DNA from: Lithodes maja
Lineage: Eukaryota > Arthropoda > Malacostraca > Decapoda > Lithodidae
Length of the DNA stretch: 64,000 nt
NCBI GenBank assembly: GCA_037953745.1
Contig: JBAKBP010006580.1
Location: forward strand, 1 to 64,000
Reading direction: 5' to 3'
This document shows positions 1 through 11,655 of the stretch, in pieces; the stretch's first letter is position 1, and every line of letters starts with the position of its first letter. Below the pieces are notes generated by a model. The model did not search any database, was not told the DNA's origin, and was given only the letters and a program-made list of their open reading frames with translations. The position numbers and the translations under genes were made by a program.

Positions 1-1800
1 GTAGCTGTGCAGCCTGTAATGATCTTCAGGGCTTTGTTTTGAATAGTCTGTAAGGTCTTATGATGTGTTTCAGCTAGGTTAGAAGCCCAGGCTGGGCTTG
101 CGTATTCCATCACTGATCTTATGTATTGTTTATATACTGTGGTGGTAGTTTCTTTGTTGTGTCCAAATTTTGTGTGAGCAAGTGACCTGAGGGCGGTAAG
201 TCTGGGTGTCAGTTTCTTTTTAATGTTTGTGGTGTGCTGTTTGAATGTCATATGAGTATCATATGTTACTCCTAGGATTTTGGGTGTGTGTGTATGTGTT
301 AGGGGTGTGTTGTTTATGGTGAGTTGAGGGATGTATTCGTGTTCTCCTGTCCAACTTGTGAGCAGGGTTGCGGTGGATTTGGCTGGGGCTAGATTAAGTC
401 TGTTTGTAGTGCACCAGCCATGTAGTGTGTTGAGATAGGGTTGAAGGAGATCTGTTGCTCTTTTTGGGTCATGGTGTGTGCATGTGAGTGTTATGTCATC
501 TGCATAGGAGGCTAAGTTTATTTGGGGCGTATTGGGTGTAGTTATATCGTGCATGTACAGATTGAAGAGTGCGGGCGATAGGACGGATCCTTGTGGGACT
601 CCGTTTGGAAAGTTTCTGATTTTAGATGACTGACCGGCAAAAGATACGTGTGCACATCTGCCTGCTAGGAAGTTGGCCAGCCACCTTTTTGTGTTGTTGT
701 GCATGTTTGTGTTGTAGATTTTGTTTGTTAGGTTGTGGCGGGGGATGGCATCGAAGGCTTTACTAATGTCGAGTGTGGCTAATAGTGATCTGTGTGGTGG
801 TCTAGCTGAATTGATGCCGTCGAAAGCTCTTTGTGTAAGGTCTGTGAGAAGAGTGTTTGTGGAGTGCAGTGGCCTAAAGCCATGTTGTGTTGGAGCTAGG
901 GGTAGGTCAGGTGTAATTAGTTGTAATACTAGGCGTTCCATGACTTTGGAGGGGGAGCAAAGGAGTGTGATGGGGCGGTGCGAGGAGGGTCTTTGTTGGG
1001 TTTGGGGAATGTGATGATGATACCATGCTTCCAAATGTCTGGTATTGTGTTGTGTGAATAGCTGTAGTTTGATATGTTAGTGAGTGCTTGTATGCCTTGT
1101 GGTCCCAGGTGTCTGAGGTGTATGTTGCTTATGTTGTCTAGGCCACAGGCGGGTGAGTGCTTGAGATTGTTGATGATATGCTTTGTCTGGTGATTGGTGA
1201 AGGGTGTATAGTCAGGGTCTGTGGGGAATTGTCTCTTACGTCGGATGACACGTCGGTCGTCTTTGTGAGGTTTTAGGTGGCTGACATGTGAGAAGTGATT
1301 GATGAGAGTGTTTGCTTGTTGTTTACATGAAGGAGTAGAGTCTGTTGTTGTGATTGCAGCATGTGATTGTGTTGTGTTGCTGTTGGAAAGTGTGATGCTG
1401 TTTAGTGTTTTGGTAGATTTTTTTGGGGTTTGTTTTGTGATCAAGTGTTTGTAGGAAGTTATTCCAATTTAGTTTTTGTTGTTCTTGTATTTTGTTGTTA
1501 GTTTGGGTGTTGAGTGCTTTAATTTGTTGTGTGATGTCTTGTGTGTGGGGAGTGTTTCAGTATGTCGCGTTGTCTGATGAGGTTTTGAATTTTTGGTGTG
1601 AAGTTGGGGTTGTGTCTTTTTCTGTTACCTCTTGGAATGTGTTTCTTGTCAGCATTTTGGATAGTTTTATTGAGTATGTGTACAGCATTGTTGATGTTAG
1701 TGATGGGTGTACTGTTTAGAGTTGTGAAGTGTTGTTCTGTCTCATTTGTGAATGCTTCCCAGTTAGCTCTTTTATAATTGGTGTATGGTCTTTTGAGTTA
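1..1800 (-). pseudogene. LINE A ORF2, reverse transcriptase (broken, runs off window edge)
   Basis: Minus-strand remnant of a non-LTR retrotransposon ORF2, the enzyme that nicks target DNA and reverse-transcribes its own RNA. Visible RT blocks are DISKAFD (around 770), NGVPQGSVLSP (around 590) and the catalytic SYADD (around 505), followed by a thumb and C-terminal region reaching the window edge. The frame is open from about 1444 to 985, then shifts by one near 985 and continues to 1. The linker that normally follows the endonuclease (RANWEAF) lies near 1760, directly beside ORF1, so the endonuclease domain (about 220 residues) is missing. The C-terminal part is close to LINE C at 54791-55917. 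The architecture fits the Jockey superfamily; the exact clade is not resolved by eye. Confidence 0.8.
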
Positions 1801-2897
1801 TGAGTACCGGCACAGAAGTTCCATTTTGGATCCTCATTTTTCCGATAAGACCTGTCACTGGTATGGCCAAAGCCCTGGCAATGGTAACATTGTGTTACCC
1901 AGAAGCGATCGTATGCACGACATCTCACAAATCCAACATACACAGAATTGCCATCATCCACAATGGAAGAGCGTATTTCAGGTGACATTTTTACTACCGC
2001 AGTCTTTGTGTGTGCATCACTCTTTTGCTTGGTGAATAGCAAATTCATAGCTAAGCCATCGTCGACCAGGGACTTTATTCTTGGGTTCTTGTTGAGTATG
2101 CTGGGAATGATCTCATTATCCTCAGTGTCATTAGCAATGCCTACCAGAGTCATTTTTGGCAGCATCTTCTTTGGTTCAGAGACACTGAAGGCACTGTCCA
2201 CCCCCAAACACTGATTGATGGCCCTTCCTGCGTCTTCTTTGGCTTTCTTGGATGGAAGTCGTACCACCAGTACACCTGAATCAGTTCTAGTTAACTTGTT
2301 AACCGGAACCGAAGCCAAAGCAGTCTCGATTGCCTTTGTATCTGGTGGGCTTACTGGCTCGGAGGATCGGTCTTTTGGCTTCACTACCAGGACCTGATGG
2401 TCCCAGACAGTTTTTTTCTTTCCATCATCTACCACCTCAGTGGTGCATTTGGTCGGCTCCTTTTTGGTCTCTTCAAATGTTTGCTGAACTATCTTGGCAA
2501 ACAAGGGAATGTCGGGGGCAGCAACTTTAGTCTGAAGGATATCCATTCTGTCACCAATACTCTCTATCTCCACGGCCACTGCAGCAAGGGCACCCTTCAC
2601 TTTGTTTACAATGGCAGTCTTCACTTCACCAACTAGGGCAGCCTTCAGGTCATCCAAGGTCTGCTGACTAATTGCTGCGTCCTTAGCAGCCAGGGAGATG
2701 TTATCGCAAACAGTGCAATGCCATTTAAATCCAGGTTTCTTCTTTGCAAGTACTCTGAGGTCCTCATCATCAACATTTATACAGTTGACGTGAAAATATG
2801 TACCACACAAGTAGCAGCCCAGCAATTTGGCCTTGCCCACAACCTTCCCGCAACTGCAACTCTCCTTGCTTGCTGCCATTTCAGTGGAAGTAACCAA
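1716..2897 (-). pseudogene. LINE A ORF1 (gag-like, PHD-type and zinc-knuckle protein), 3' end fused to ORF2 sequence
   Basis: A 393-codon open frame starting at the ATG at 2895-2897. Residues about 15-65 hold a Cys/His array resembling a PHD finger (CGK, CYLC, HVNC, HCTVC). A middle part follows with several hydrophobic heptads, then an RRM-like stretch. Near residue 340-365 is a zinc-knuckle region (CYHCQGFGH, then FCAGTHNSKD). Proteins of this kind bind the LINE RNA. The expected last knuckle is cut at about position 1805: from there the frame reads, out of phase, into the ORF2 post-endonuclease linker. The open frame is therefore a chimera ending in about 28 non-native residues. One knuckle cysteine also seems replaced (DRSY). 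2898-2950 looks like the element's 5' leader. Confidence 0.75.
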
Positions 2898-2950
2898 TAA
2901 TTAAAAACAAAAATAAGAGAAAACCCTAGTTTAAAAAGAACGTGAAAATA

Positions 2951-3927
2951 ACTACCTGGGACAGACCCCAGGTAGCGCTGTCCCCGTCAGTGCCACCACA
3001 ATGGAAACAAATTAAAATGGAAAAGAAAAAAAGGGAAAGTGGTGTCTGCAAGGTCACCGCGGGCAGGTGGGGATCGACTTGGCTACCCTTTGGGGGTAGC
3101 CCAACCGAGATGCGTGGAGAGACCACGCACAGGATGGCAGATGTGTGTGGTGCAAAAACTTTAACCAATTTTGTACACTGTTTTGAGCTTATAGCAGTGA
3201 CAATACAATTTCCACGGTACTCAGCAAGACCCTATTGGTTACGATACTGCCACTGCGCAAAGCTTACGGCAGACAATAATTTTTTTGGACAAGATATATG
3301 CCTCTCCTAATTTATATACTGTATATTATATATCCAGAATTATCGTAAATACATAAATCGGTTAGCATATTATCATATTTTTATGGGTTTTTGGACTCAG
3401 AGAATGATTATTTGATCTTTAACCACCATTTTAATGATGGACAAGTATTATGAATTATTTTCATAGGGCAAATAATAACAAACAATTTGTTTGTTCAATG
3501 TCCGAAGTTACCATTTTTTTTTTGTGGAAAACACAATCGGGTTAAATGATAAGTGTTCTAGCTAGAGCGTTATACAAGTGTAACAAATTTCCTTTGGTGG
3601 AAGTTGTCTCTGGTAATTTTACTACAAAATTATATCAGTCACAACATCATTCATACAAACAAATTTCTTCAGGGTGATAGAAGTTTGGCAGGGTAGCGAA
3701 AAATGTAAATTTTTTCGTCATATATATAATATTTTGTTCGTGTACATATACTCATGTCAGTTCCCTAGGGCTTTTACATGTTCTTCCTTTGCCATTTCTC
3801 TAAACGGACCACACAAAAAAAAACAATAAAAAGCGTTTCCATTATATAATGACAATGGCTAATTACTTATTATCTCCGATGTCTGAAGTTACGACCCAAG
3901 TCCGAAGCGACCCGGTTTTACGGTATG
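2951..3927. other. intronic or flanking stretch without recognised gene
   Basis: 2951-3170 probably continues the 5' leader of LINE A (C/T-rich on the minus strand). The rest, to the TA at 3928, is AT-rich. I see no coding frame, tRNA or clear terminal repeat in it. Confidence 0.5.
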
Positions 3928-3929
3928 TA

Positions 3930-5106
3930 CAGTGGAGCCCCCATCCTAGCTGCTAATCGGTTCCGCAGAAATAGAGCTAGGATTGAAACAGCCAAGATCG
4001 GGGCACTGTTCTTATGGGGAAAATTCAATCGGTTCCGTGCTCATGCCAAAATTTGCGTCTTTTTCTATTTTTAGCATATGAAAACATGTTTTATTGTACA
4101 CAAATTAAAGTTTATGCATTAGGCTATACTGTATCATATAATACACCATAGAATAAGTTTTTAATAACTAGAAAAAAAGGCCCAATACTGTATCTAAACA
4201 ATTACTGCACTTTTTCCCAGTGTTAGGCTATGAAAACATGTTTTTTGTCTAGGCTACATCAAGTAGCCTAGGCCTAAATCTTATGCATTGTAAATAATAA
4301 TGTAGACATGGCTAAATGACAGTCCTAACCATAAATACTGTAGATTGGGGCATTGTTTCTATCATGCAACATTTTTTAGGCCTAGCCTAGGCCTAGGTTC
4401 TAAATTCGTCCAGCCACCCCTCAAGTACCCATTTCGCCCCAAATACATCCAATAAATACATATTATGAGGAAAAGACGTATAAATACGTATTATGAGAAG
4501 ATTACTTACCACACAGATTTTATTATAAATCATTGTCATATTTAGCCTAGCCTAGGCTAACATCGTCTAGGCTAGGCATTTCAATCGCTTTCGTCCGACA
4601 TGGACTGGTCTTTGCTCTGTGTTTTGAGCATGAAATTCCTTCATTGCTACCACCAGGCCAACCATCCCTATCACTAGATGTACTAGAGGTTATAATAAAC
4701 GCGAGAGATAAGGGGTTCAGGCACAAAAAAGCTTGCAACCGGTTGTTTTGTCAACACAGATACAGTACTAGCTAAACTGCAAGCGTCTGCTTAGTGATGA
4801 CGTCATACAAAGATGGCGGCATCTTGTGCATTTGACAATCGGATCTCGGATTCACTCTGATTTCGTCTCTAAACGGCAAGCACCTGGCAGATTCTTTCGT
4901 TACGTTAAAACAAAATTATTGTTTTTGTTTGTTTTCTAGTTTTATGTCGAGTTTTTAGTTATTTTTGCTATTTTTTCGGGTTTCGGCTGGGATTTTGATG
5001 CGAGAATTGAGGCTTTTGGCGCGAGAATTGAAATTGGGAATATTTGGTGTGTGGTGCGAGAATTGAATCAGCGAAGACCGGTGTAGCGAAAATGGGGGCT
5101 CCACTG
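3930..5106. mobile_element. non-autonomous pogo/Tigger-like DNA element
   Basis: Starts CAGTGGAGCCCCCAT (3930) and ends ATGGGGGCTCCACTG (5106). The two are perfect inverted repeats and each is flanked by TA (3928-3929 and 5107-5108), the target duplication of the Tc1/mariner/pogo group. CAGTGGAGCCCC resembles Tigger ends. There is no transposase frame inside, so it depended on another element. The interior has subterminal repeats (AGCTAGGATT, GCGAGAATTGA) and AGCCTAGGC-rich patches near 4260-4400 and 4544-4580. Confidence 0.8.
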
Positions 5107-5108
5107 TA

Positions 5109-5876
5109 TGTATCTTAATCTAGCTATTGCTTTTTCTGGAGAAATAGCCGGTAATTAGGCGAGCTGTTCCCACGCAAGTGAGGACAGCGACTCCAAGAAG
5201 AGAAGAAGAAGAAGAAGAAGAAAGCTGAACAGCCCTGAGGTCCTAAGGCTCCACACCACTGTTTTGCTATTTTCTTTATCCCCATGGGGGCCCTGGCCGG
5301 AAGCATACAGAGCACAGTAGTGTTCTGAAGATAGGAACCAGTGGGCCACTGCTACAGTCTCTTACAGAAGCTCATTGCACCACCGAAGGGTCGGGCGGTG
5401 GTGTTGCTGCATCCCTACGCCAAAAAAGCAAGAATGTGTGTATCATAAGATCAAGCTAGATTCTAGAATTGCTCTTTATTTACCGGGTATATAAGACACA
5501 GAGAAAAAGTATTAAAGGAGGCCAGTTGGTGAAACAGGATATCTAGACAGTACAGTATCCGGTACCGGTAATCCTTATACAGTACTCCACCTAATGCTCT
5601 CCCGGCCGGGAGTACATCCCTGAACATTCAGACAATTTAGGAAATATCTTCCATAGTCGGAAGGTTACGTCAACTTCTCAGATTTATGTTTATAATTTTG
5701 CTCCTTTATTGATTTTTCTTGTCTTTATCTGAAGACCACCTTGCCACCTTGCCACCTTACCACCTTGCCTAGGTGGGAAGCAGCATTTTGTGTAATTATA
5801 CAGGTATATGTAGCCTATTAAAAAAACATTGACCTAAGAAGGGAATGATTATATAATTCATGGTTATATATTTCAG
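5109..5876. other. HSF intron sequence with (GAA)n microsatellite
   Basis: No gene recognised. Contains a short (AGA)n/(GAA)n run near 5200-5221 and a (CCACCTTG)n-like run near 5735-5770. It ends in the polypyrimidine tract and acceptor tttcag at 5871-5876 for the HSF exon that follows. Confidence 0.5.
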
Positions 5877-5985
5877 ACTGGGCGGAGTTTCCTGATCCAG
5901 AACCAGGCCATATTCTCCCGAGAATTGTTGCCGCAGTACTACAAGCACAACAACATGGCCAGCTTCGTCAGGCAGCTCAACATGT
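5877..5985 (+). CDS. HSF: heat shock factor, exon encoding the recognition-helix half of the DNA-binding domain
   Basis: Internal exon of a heat shock transcription factor, the trimeric nuclear activator that binds nGAAn elements and induces chaperone genes. It is read in phase 0 after tttcag and gives TGRSFLIQNQAIFSREL, then LPQYYKHNNMASFVRQLNM. The second block is the hallmark recognition helix of the winged helix-turn-helix; metazoan HSFs share KHNNMASFVRQLNMYGF. The exon ends inside a Tyr codon (T|AC) at the donor gtgagt. The next exon starts AC GGG TTT (YGF), so the phase-1 junction is exact. The first coding exon (start of the DNA-binding domain) must lie left of the window. The following intron is 16.9 kb and full of transposons. 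Confidence 0.9.
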
Positions 5986-6315
5986 GTGAGTAGATAAGCC
6001 AGTGGGGAGTTGAACCCATGGAGGTAATTTGTAACCATCGTGTAATCCTATAAATATTCAAAGCTCATCCTCTTATAATCCATAGTTCAATCAGCATTCT
6101 ACAATTGTTTTTATAGCCTATATTTGTATAATCATATTAACACCTTATCTTATATAATCATATCTATGTAAACCCATAACCCCTAAAATAATAACTAATT
6201 TAACCTATAAACGGCGAGCTGGGTGTATTGAACACCACTGTTCTGGGCGAGCATATTAGGCTCCATTCATGCTTATAATCGTCATTTTACGATAAATATC
6301 GTTATTACTTATTCA

Positions 6316-6600
6316 GTATGTAGTCGATTCCGAATCAATAAGGGAGTTTGAAAGTAATCTTGATAAAGCATGGGGAAGACAAGATTTGAAGTTTGATTAT
6401 AAAACAAAAATACAGAATAGTAAAAATGTTGCGTCTGCTACCGCCGCCGCCAACACCGTGAACGACCGCAGCAGTGCAAGTACTGTACTGGTACTGAGCT
6501 GGATACACAGGCATAGTTTGCCTTTTTCCAGAGGATCTACTGTAAGAAACTGTAAGAATATGCGCCTATTTTACCTTCACGATGAAGATAGTAACCTTTA
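6316..6600 (+). pseudogene. fragment of a LINE ORF2 C-terminus
   Basis: The frame reads VVDSESIREFESNLDKAWG and on through KFDYKTKIQ to a stop near 6600. This pattern (a 'VV…S…FK..LDK.W..Q' block) is typical of the extreme C-terminus of CR1/Jockey-type LINE reverse transcriptases. No upstream RT is attached, and the segment is absent from the corresponding place in the 59635-60714 copy. Assignment is by pattern only. Confidence 0.45.
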
Positions 6601-6744
6601 AAAAAAAAAAATAAAAAAAATGAATTCTAGCCCAGCCTCGGAGTCCCCAGGGGGGGGGTGGGGGGGGGGGGGGCATAAATGCCCCCACACCCGACCGACC
6701 ATCCCCTGACGACCCCACACAATTACCTGGACCTTGGCCTGTTA

Positions 6745-7577
6745 CTCTTTATATTAATTTCTGCAACATTCGTGGACTTTCCTCTAACTTTCACTCTGTT
6801 GAGCACCGTCTCTCCTCCTACAAACCTGATCTTCTCTTCCTCACCGAAACTCAGGTGTCTGTAGCAACATCCAGCAGCCCCTTCTCTGTATCCTCCTACT
6901 TTCTCTATCCTAGTTTCAAAGCCAAAGGCGGATGTTGTGCATATGTGCACAACAAACTCACTTGCTCTCGTGTTCCCGATTTCGACTCCTCTGAATTCTC
7001 AACTTTATGGATCAAACTTTCCTGTCATTCTCTTACTAAATATTTCTGTGCTGTCTATCTTTCCCCTAACTCTACCAACTTTCCCAAATTCTTTGACTAT
7101 CTAAACTCTACAGTGGAACACATTCTATCCATTTCTCCTTTCTCAGAAATCTCCATCTTAGGAGATTTCAACGTTCACCACCGCCAATGGCTCTCCTCTC
7201 ACACTACTGATCCACCTGGTGAACAAGCCTACATCTTTTCTATCCTAAATGACCTAGAGCAGTTAGTTCAGCAACCCACCCGTATCCCGGATTGCATCGG
7301 AGATCGGCCCAACATTCTTGACCTGTTTCTAACTTCTAACCCTTCTTCTTATACTGTCGATCTTTTCTCTCCTTTGGGCTCCTCCGACCATAAACTTATC
7401 TCTGTCACCTGTCCTATCTCTCCAGTACGGCCACCCGATCCTCCTAGCCGGCGGCGCTTGTGGCACTTTGGCGCTGCCGACTGGGAGGCTCTTCGGCAGT
7501 ACTTCTTTGATTTCCCATGGAATGATTTCTGCTTCCGTGGCCGAGGACCCTCGGAGAGTGCTGAATGCATTACTTAG
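6745..7577 (+). pseudogene. LINE B ORF2, apurinic-type endonuclease part
   Basis: Encodes the N-terminal APE-like endonuclease of ORF2, which nicks genomic DNA for target-primed reverse transcription. Visible motifs are NIRGLSSNFHSVEHRLSSY, LLFLTET (metal-binding Glu), the ILGDFNVHH core and the final SSDHKLIS (catalytic Asp-His). The first residues need a frame change from the longer open frame beginning at 6855. The frame ends at TAG (7575-7577), just before GMKAYIPF, where related proteins read straight on. The RT frame at 7578 is in the same register, so a single nonsense change separates the two domains. Confidence 0.8.
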
Positions 7578-9589
7578 GTAATCCTATCGGGCATGAAAGC
7601 ATATATTCCATTCTCTTTCTCTCAGACTAATGCTAAAAAATCTTGGTTTACTCACGCCTGTTCTACTACTGTCCGCAATAAGGAGGAAGCATTCAAACGG
7701 TACCGACGCCTTAAAACTCAAGACTCTCATTCTTCATATGTTTCTGCCCGGAATCAAGCCAAATCTGTTCTTCGACTTGCCAAACACTCTTTCATCAATA
7801 ATAAATGCACTGAACTATCCAACTCTAGCTCTTCCCAAGCTTTCTGGCATCTAGCCAAAAACCTCTCCAACAATTTCTCTTCCTCGTCTTTCCCTCCCCT
7901 TTCCCACTCTGATGGCACAACCATCACTTCTTCCTCTGACAAAGCTAAACTCTTCGCTCAAACTTTTGCTAGAAACTCCACCTTGGATGATTCCAGTGCT
8001 ATTCCTCCCTCTCCGCCCTCCTCTCTCTTACTTATGCCTAATATCCTAATCTCTTCTAAAGATGTACTTTCTACCCTCTCTGGGCTTAACACTAATAAGG
8101 CGTACGGTCCGGACGGTGTTCCTCCTGTTGTTCTCAAAAACTGTGCTTCCGTGCTGACTCCCTGCCTAGGCAAACTCTTTCGTCTCTGTCTATCCTCTAA
8201 CGTCTTCCCTTCATGCTGGAAGTTTGCTCACATTCAACCTGTCCCAAAGAAGGGTGACCGCTCTCAACCCTCCAACTATCGTCCAATTGCTCTCATTTCT
8301 TGTCTTTCTAAAGTTTTTGAAACTATTCTTGCTTCCAAATTTCTTAAGCATTTCTATTCTCATAATCTGCTCTCAGATCGCCAGTATGGCTTCCTTAAGG
8401 GTCGCTCTACTGGTGATCTTCTTTCATATCTTACTAACTCTTGGTCATCCTCCTTTCGGGACTTCGGTGAGACTTTTTCTATTGCACTAGACATATCGAA
8501 AGCCTTCGATAGAGTCTGGCATAAATCTTTAATTTCTAAACTACCCTCCTTCGGTTTCTATCCCTCCATCTGTGCCTTTGTCTCTAATTTCCTTTCCGGC
8601 CGTTCCATAGCCGCGGTTGTGGACGGCCATTGTTTACTTCCTCACCCTATAAACTCCGGTGTTCCTCAGGGTTCTGTCCTATCTCCTATTCTCTTTCTAA
8701 TTTTTATAAATGATCTCCTTAACTGTACCTTAATTCCCATCCATTCATACGCAGACGACTCAACCTTACACTACTCCATTACTTTTTCAGAACGCCCCAG
8801 CCAGCAATCCCTCAACGACAAACGTAATGAAGCCATAGAACTCTTAAATTCTGATCTAAATACTATTTCCAATTGGGGCAGAGAAAACCTTGTTAACTTT
8901 AATGCTTCCAAAACCCAATTTCTCCATCTATCTACCCGTCAGGATCTCCCAGCGGACTATCCCTTATTCTTCAACAATACAAAAATCAACCCTTCATCTT
9001 CTCTCAATATTCTTGGTGTCTCTTTTTCTTCTGCTCTCATTTGGAAGGACCATATTACCAGTCTTGCTAAGGCAGCCTCCCAGAAGCTGGGTGTGCTCAA
9101 CCGCCTTAGGGGGTTCTTTTCCCCTGCACAGCTTCTTGCTCTGTACAGGGGCATAGTGCGCCCTTGTATTGAGTATTGTTCACATGTGTGGGGAGGTTCC
9201 TCTCACACCACTCTCCTAGACAAGGTTGAAAGGAAGGCCTTTCGTATCATTAACTCCCGTCCACTCACCAACTCTCTGCAATCTCTCTTTCCGCCGCAAT
9301 GTTGCATCTCTCGCTATTCTATCGCTACTATAATAATCAGTGTTCCTCAGAGCTATCCCAGTGCATACCACCTCCTTTACGTAGGGCACGTGGTACCCGT
9401 CTTGTAACTCAATCCCACCCCTACTCTGTGCAACTCTCCAACCCAAGAGTGAAACGTTACTCTCAAACTTTCTTCTACTCAACAGCTGAGCTCTGGAACT
9501 CTCTCCCTGAATCAGTCTTTCCCGCTTCCTATGACTTAAATTGCTTCAAACTCTGTGTGTCCAGGCATTTTGGCTCGAACGTCCCTTGA
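7578..9589 (+). pseudogene. LINE B ORF2, reverse transcriptase part with one frameshift near the C-terminus
   Basis: Open from 7578 to about 9275 with the full RT order: NKAYGPDGVPP (block 1), PVPKKGDRSQPSNYRPIAL, DISKAFDRVWH, NSGVPQGSVLSPILF and the catalytic HSYADDSTL (about 8750), then thumb and LGVSFSS. Near 9275-9285 a 1-bp shift moves the frame. The C-terminal block (LRRARGTRLVTQSHPYSV, then FFYSTAELWNSLP) continues in another frame to 9589. With one nonsense codon and one frameshift the copy is dead but young. It is a Jockey/CR1-type LINE; the clade is not settled. Confidence 0.85.
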
Positions 9590-9966
9590 TTTTGGCCCTG
9601 TCACTCTTTCAACTACACTCAACCCTCAGCTATCACGCACTTAGCTATCGCGTTCCACAGCTATCGCCTGCTCCCCAAAAGCTGTCAGACCATGGCTTTC
9701 ACGCCTATGAGCTGGCTATCACGCACCAAATGTGGCCAAAAATACAACAAAATTGGAAATTCCCGGGCTTGGGAATTCCCAGGCGGGCGGCAAGCATACG
9801 TTTACGATACTCGCTCCCTGATTGGGCGTGACTCATGGGAAGCAAGCGCTGTGATTGGCCGCCACCCATCCTCCTACCCTCCCGCCATACTTACAATTTC
9901 TCAGTCTTACTTGTAACCCTATTGTTGTCTGGTGAAAGCTGTGAAGTGTTTTTATACCTGTGAACA

Positions 9967-11655
9967 ATGGCTACTAACCCACCCCAACGGCCACCGAATC
10001 CCCCTACCTTCGCTCAGCGTAATGTGACCGCACCAAATCGAGACATTAAGAAGAGAAAGAACCTTACGTATGCTCAGAAACAGGAAATTGTGGACTTAAT
10101 AGGCAAAGGTGAAACAAAAAGGAGTGTGGCAAAGAAGTTTGGAGTGAATGAATCGACAGTGAGGGGGATTTATCAAAAGCGCGAAAACATAAAGAGTCAC
10201 ATGAAACTTGCCCCATCAATTGCTGCATCGAATGCCTTTCGAAGTTCTAATAAAGTGCTACTTAAGACGGAACAAGTGTTGGGGCGATACTTGAATAAGC
10301 AGGCAAAGCGGAACTTGCCCGTGGACACACGTGAGATTACGGTCACAGCCAAGGAAATTTATCAAAGTGTGGCTCGTAAGCTTGGTGTGGATAACCCCCA
10401 AGCATTTCAGGCTTCCAAAGGGTGGGTTAGCAAGTTCATGAGCCGCCATACAATTAAGAGTGTTAAAGTATCGGGTGAGGCGGCTATTGGGGACAGGCCT
10501 GCCGCTCGTGCATATCCAGAGGCCCTGAAAAACATCATAGAAGCGGGACAATACACTCCAGACCAAATATTTAACATGGACGAAACAAACTTCTATTGGA
10601 AGACAATGCCCAAACGTACATTTATCACCAACAAGCCAGCCAAAATTAGGGGTAGAAAGGCGATAAAAGAACGCTTCACCCTGCTCTTCGCCATGAATGC
10701 TTCCGGTAGCTGCTGCTTGAAACCTACCATCATTCATTGTGCCAAGAGGCCTAGGGCTTACAAGGGGCAAGATATGAACAACCTAAATGTCCACTGGCTA
10801 TCTTCCAAGAAAGGATACATGTCTGCCAAGCTCTCCCTGGACTGGTTTAAGGAAGCATTCGTCGCGGAAGTTAAGGAGTACTGCAAGGCCAAGAACGTTA
10901 GATTTAACATTCTACTCCTGCTGGATAATGTCCCTGGCCATTCACCCCTTATGAGGACGGAGAACCCTAACGTGAAAGTGGAATTCTTGCCTCCCAACAC
11001 AACCTTCCTAATCCAGCCCCTCGACCAGGAGGTGATTGCGGTAGTGAAGGCTGCATATTCTCGACGGCAGTTTCGTCAGATGCGGCAGGCAACACAAGAC
11101 AATCAACTTATTCAGCAGTTGGTGGATAGTGAGGATGAAGGAGAGGACGAGGAAGCTGAAGCAAATACCGAATCTGAAAAAAAAGTGATTCGGTATTGGA
11201 AGAATTACAATGTCAAAAAGGCAATAGACTTGGTGGTAGATTGCTGGAAGAATGTAACCCCGGCTACAATCAACCATGCATGGCGCAACATTTTGGAGGG
11301 TCTACCAGAGGACAGGCAGGTAATAGTGGCAGGTGAGCTGCAGTCAGTGGATGCAGAGTTAGAGGCAGCAGCAGAGGAGGCAAGAGGGATCGCTGGCCGT
11401 GGTTTTGCAGAGACAACTGGCGAGGATATCAGGGAAATGTTGAGGCCAGCAAATGTTACAGCAGAAGACCTACTCCAGGAGGACGAAGAAGGACAGGAGG
11501 ATAGTGCAGAAGATGAAGAGAATGTTGAAACACAAATGGACGGCATTCCCTTGAGCGACATAAAACTCCTCATAGAGTTAGGTGGACAGATGCGGCATAT
11601 TATTGAGCAAGATTCAAACGTGAACAGTGAAACAAGGATATCCTTACTTAATTAG
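9967..11655 (+). CDS. Tigger/pogo transposase, main frame (562 aa, stops at an in-frame TAG)
   Basis: Cut-and-paste transposase of the pogo group (CENP-B/jerky relatives). Residues about 30-78 form the psq-type helix-turn-helix (YAQKQEIVDLIGKGETKRSV, then FGVNESTVRGIY). Residues about 85-170 form a CENP-B-type second HTH ending in WVSKFMSRH. The DDE core follows: MDET (Asp205), LLLLDNVPGHS (Asp320) and QPLDQEVIAVVKAAY (Asp353). This is a DD32D spacing, normal for pogo. The acidic C-terminal part (residues 385-550) is rich in Glu. The frame ends at TAG 11653-11655, but the same frame stays open for 97 more codons, so this is probably a truncated version of a roughly 660-codon protein. The ATG at 9967 follows a short leader inside the TIR. 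Confidence 0.9.
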   Translation: MATNPPQRPPNPPTFAQRNVTAPNRDIKKRKNLTYAQKQEIVDLIGKGETKRSVAKKFGVNESTVRGIYQKRENIKSHMKLAPSIAASNAFRSSNKVLLKTEQVLGRYLNKQAKRNLPVDTREITVTAKEIYQSVARKLGVDNPQAFQASKGWVSKFMSRHTIKSVKVSGEAAIGDRPAARAYPEALKNIIEAGQYTPDQIFNMDETNFYWKTMPKRTFITNKPAKIRGRKAIKERFTLLFAMNASGSCCLKPTIIHCAKRPRAYKGQDMNNLNVHWLSSKKGYMSAKLSLDWFKEAFVAEVKEYCKAKNVRFNILLLLDNVPGHSPLMRTENPNVKVEFLPPNTTFLIQPLDQEVIAVVKAAYSRRQFRQMRQATQDNQLIQQLVDSEDEGEDEEAEANTESEKKVIRYWKNYNVKKAIDLVVDCWKNVTPATINHAWRNILEGLPEDRQVIVAGELQSVDAELEAAAEEARGIAGRGFAETTGEDIREMLRPANVTAEDLLQEDEEGQEDSAEDEENVETQMDGIPLSDIKLLIELGGQMRHIIEQDSNVNSETRISLLN

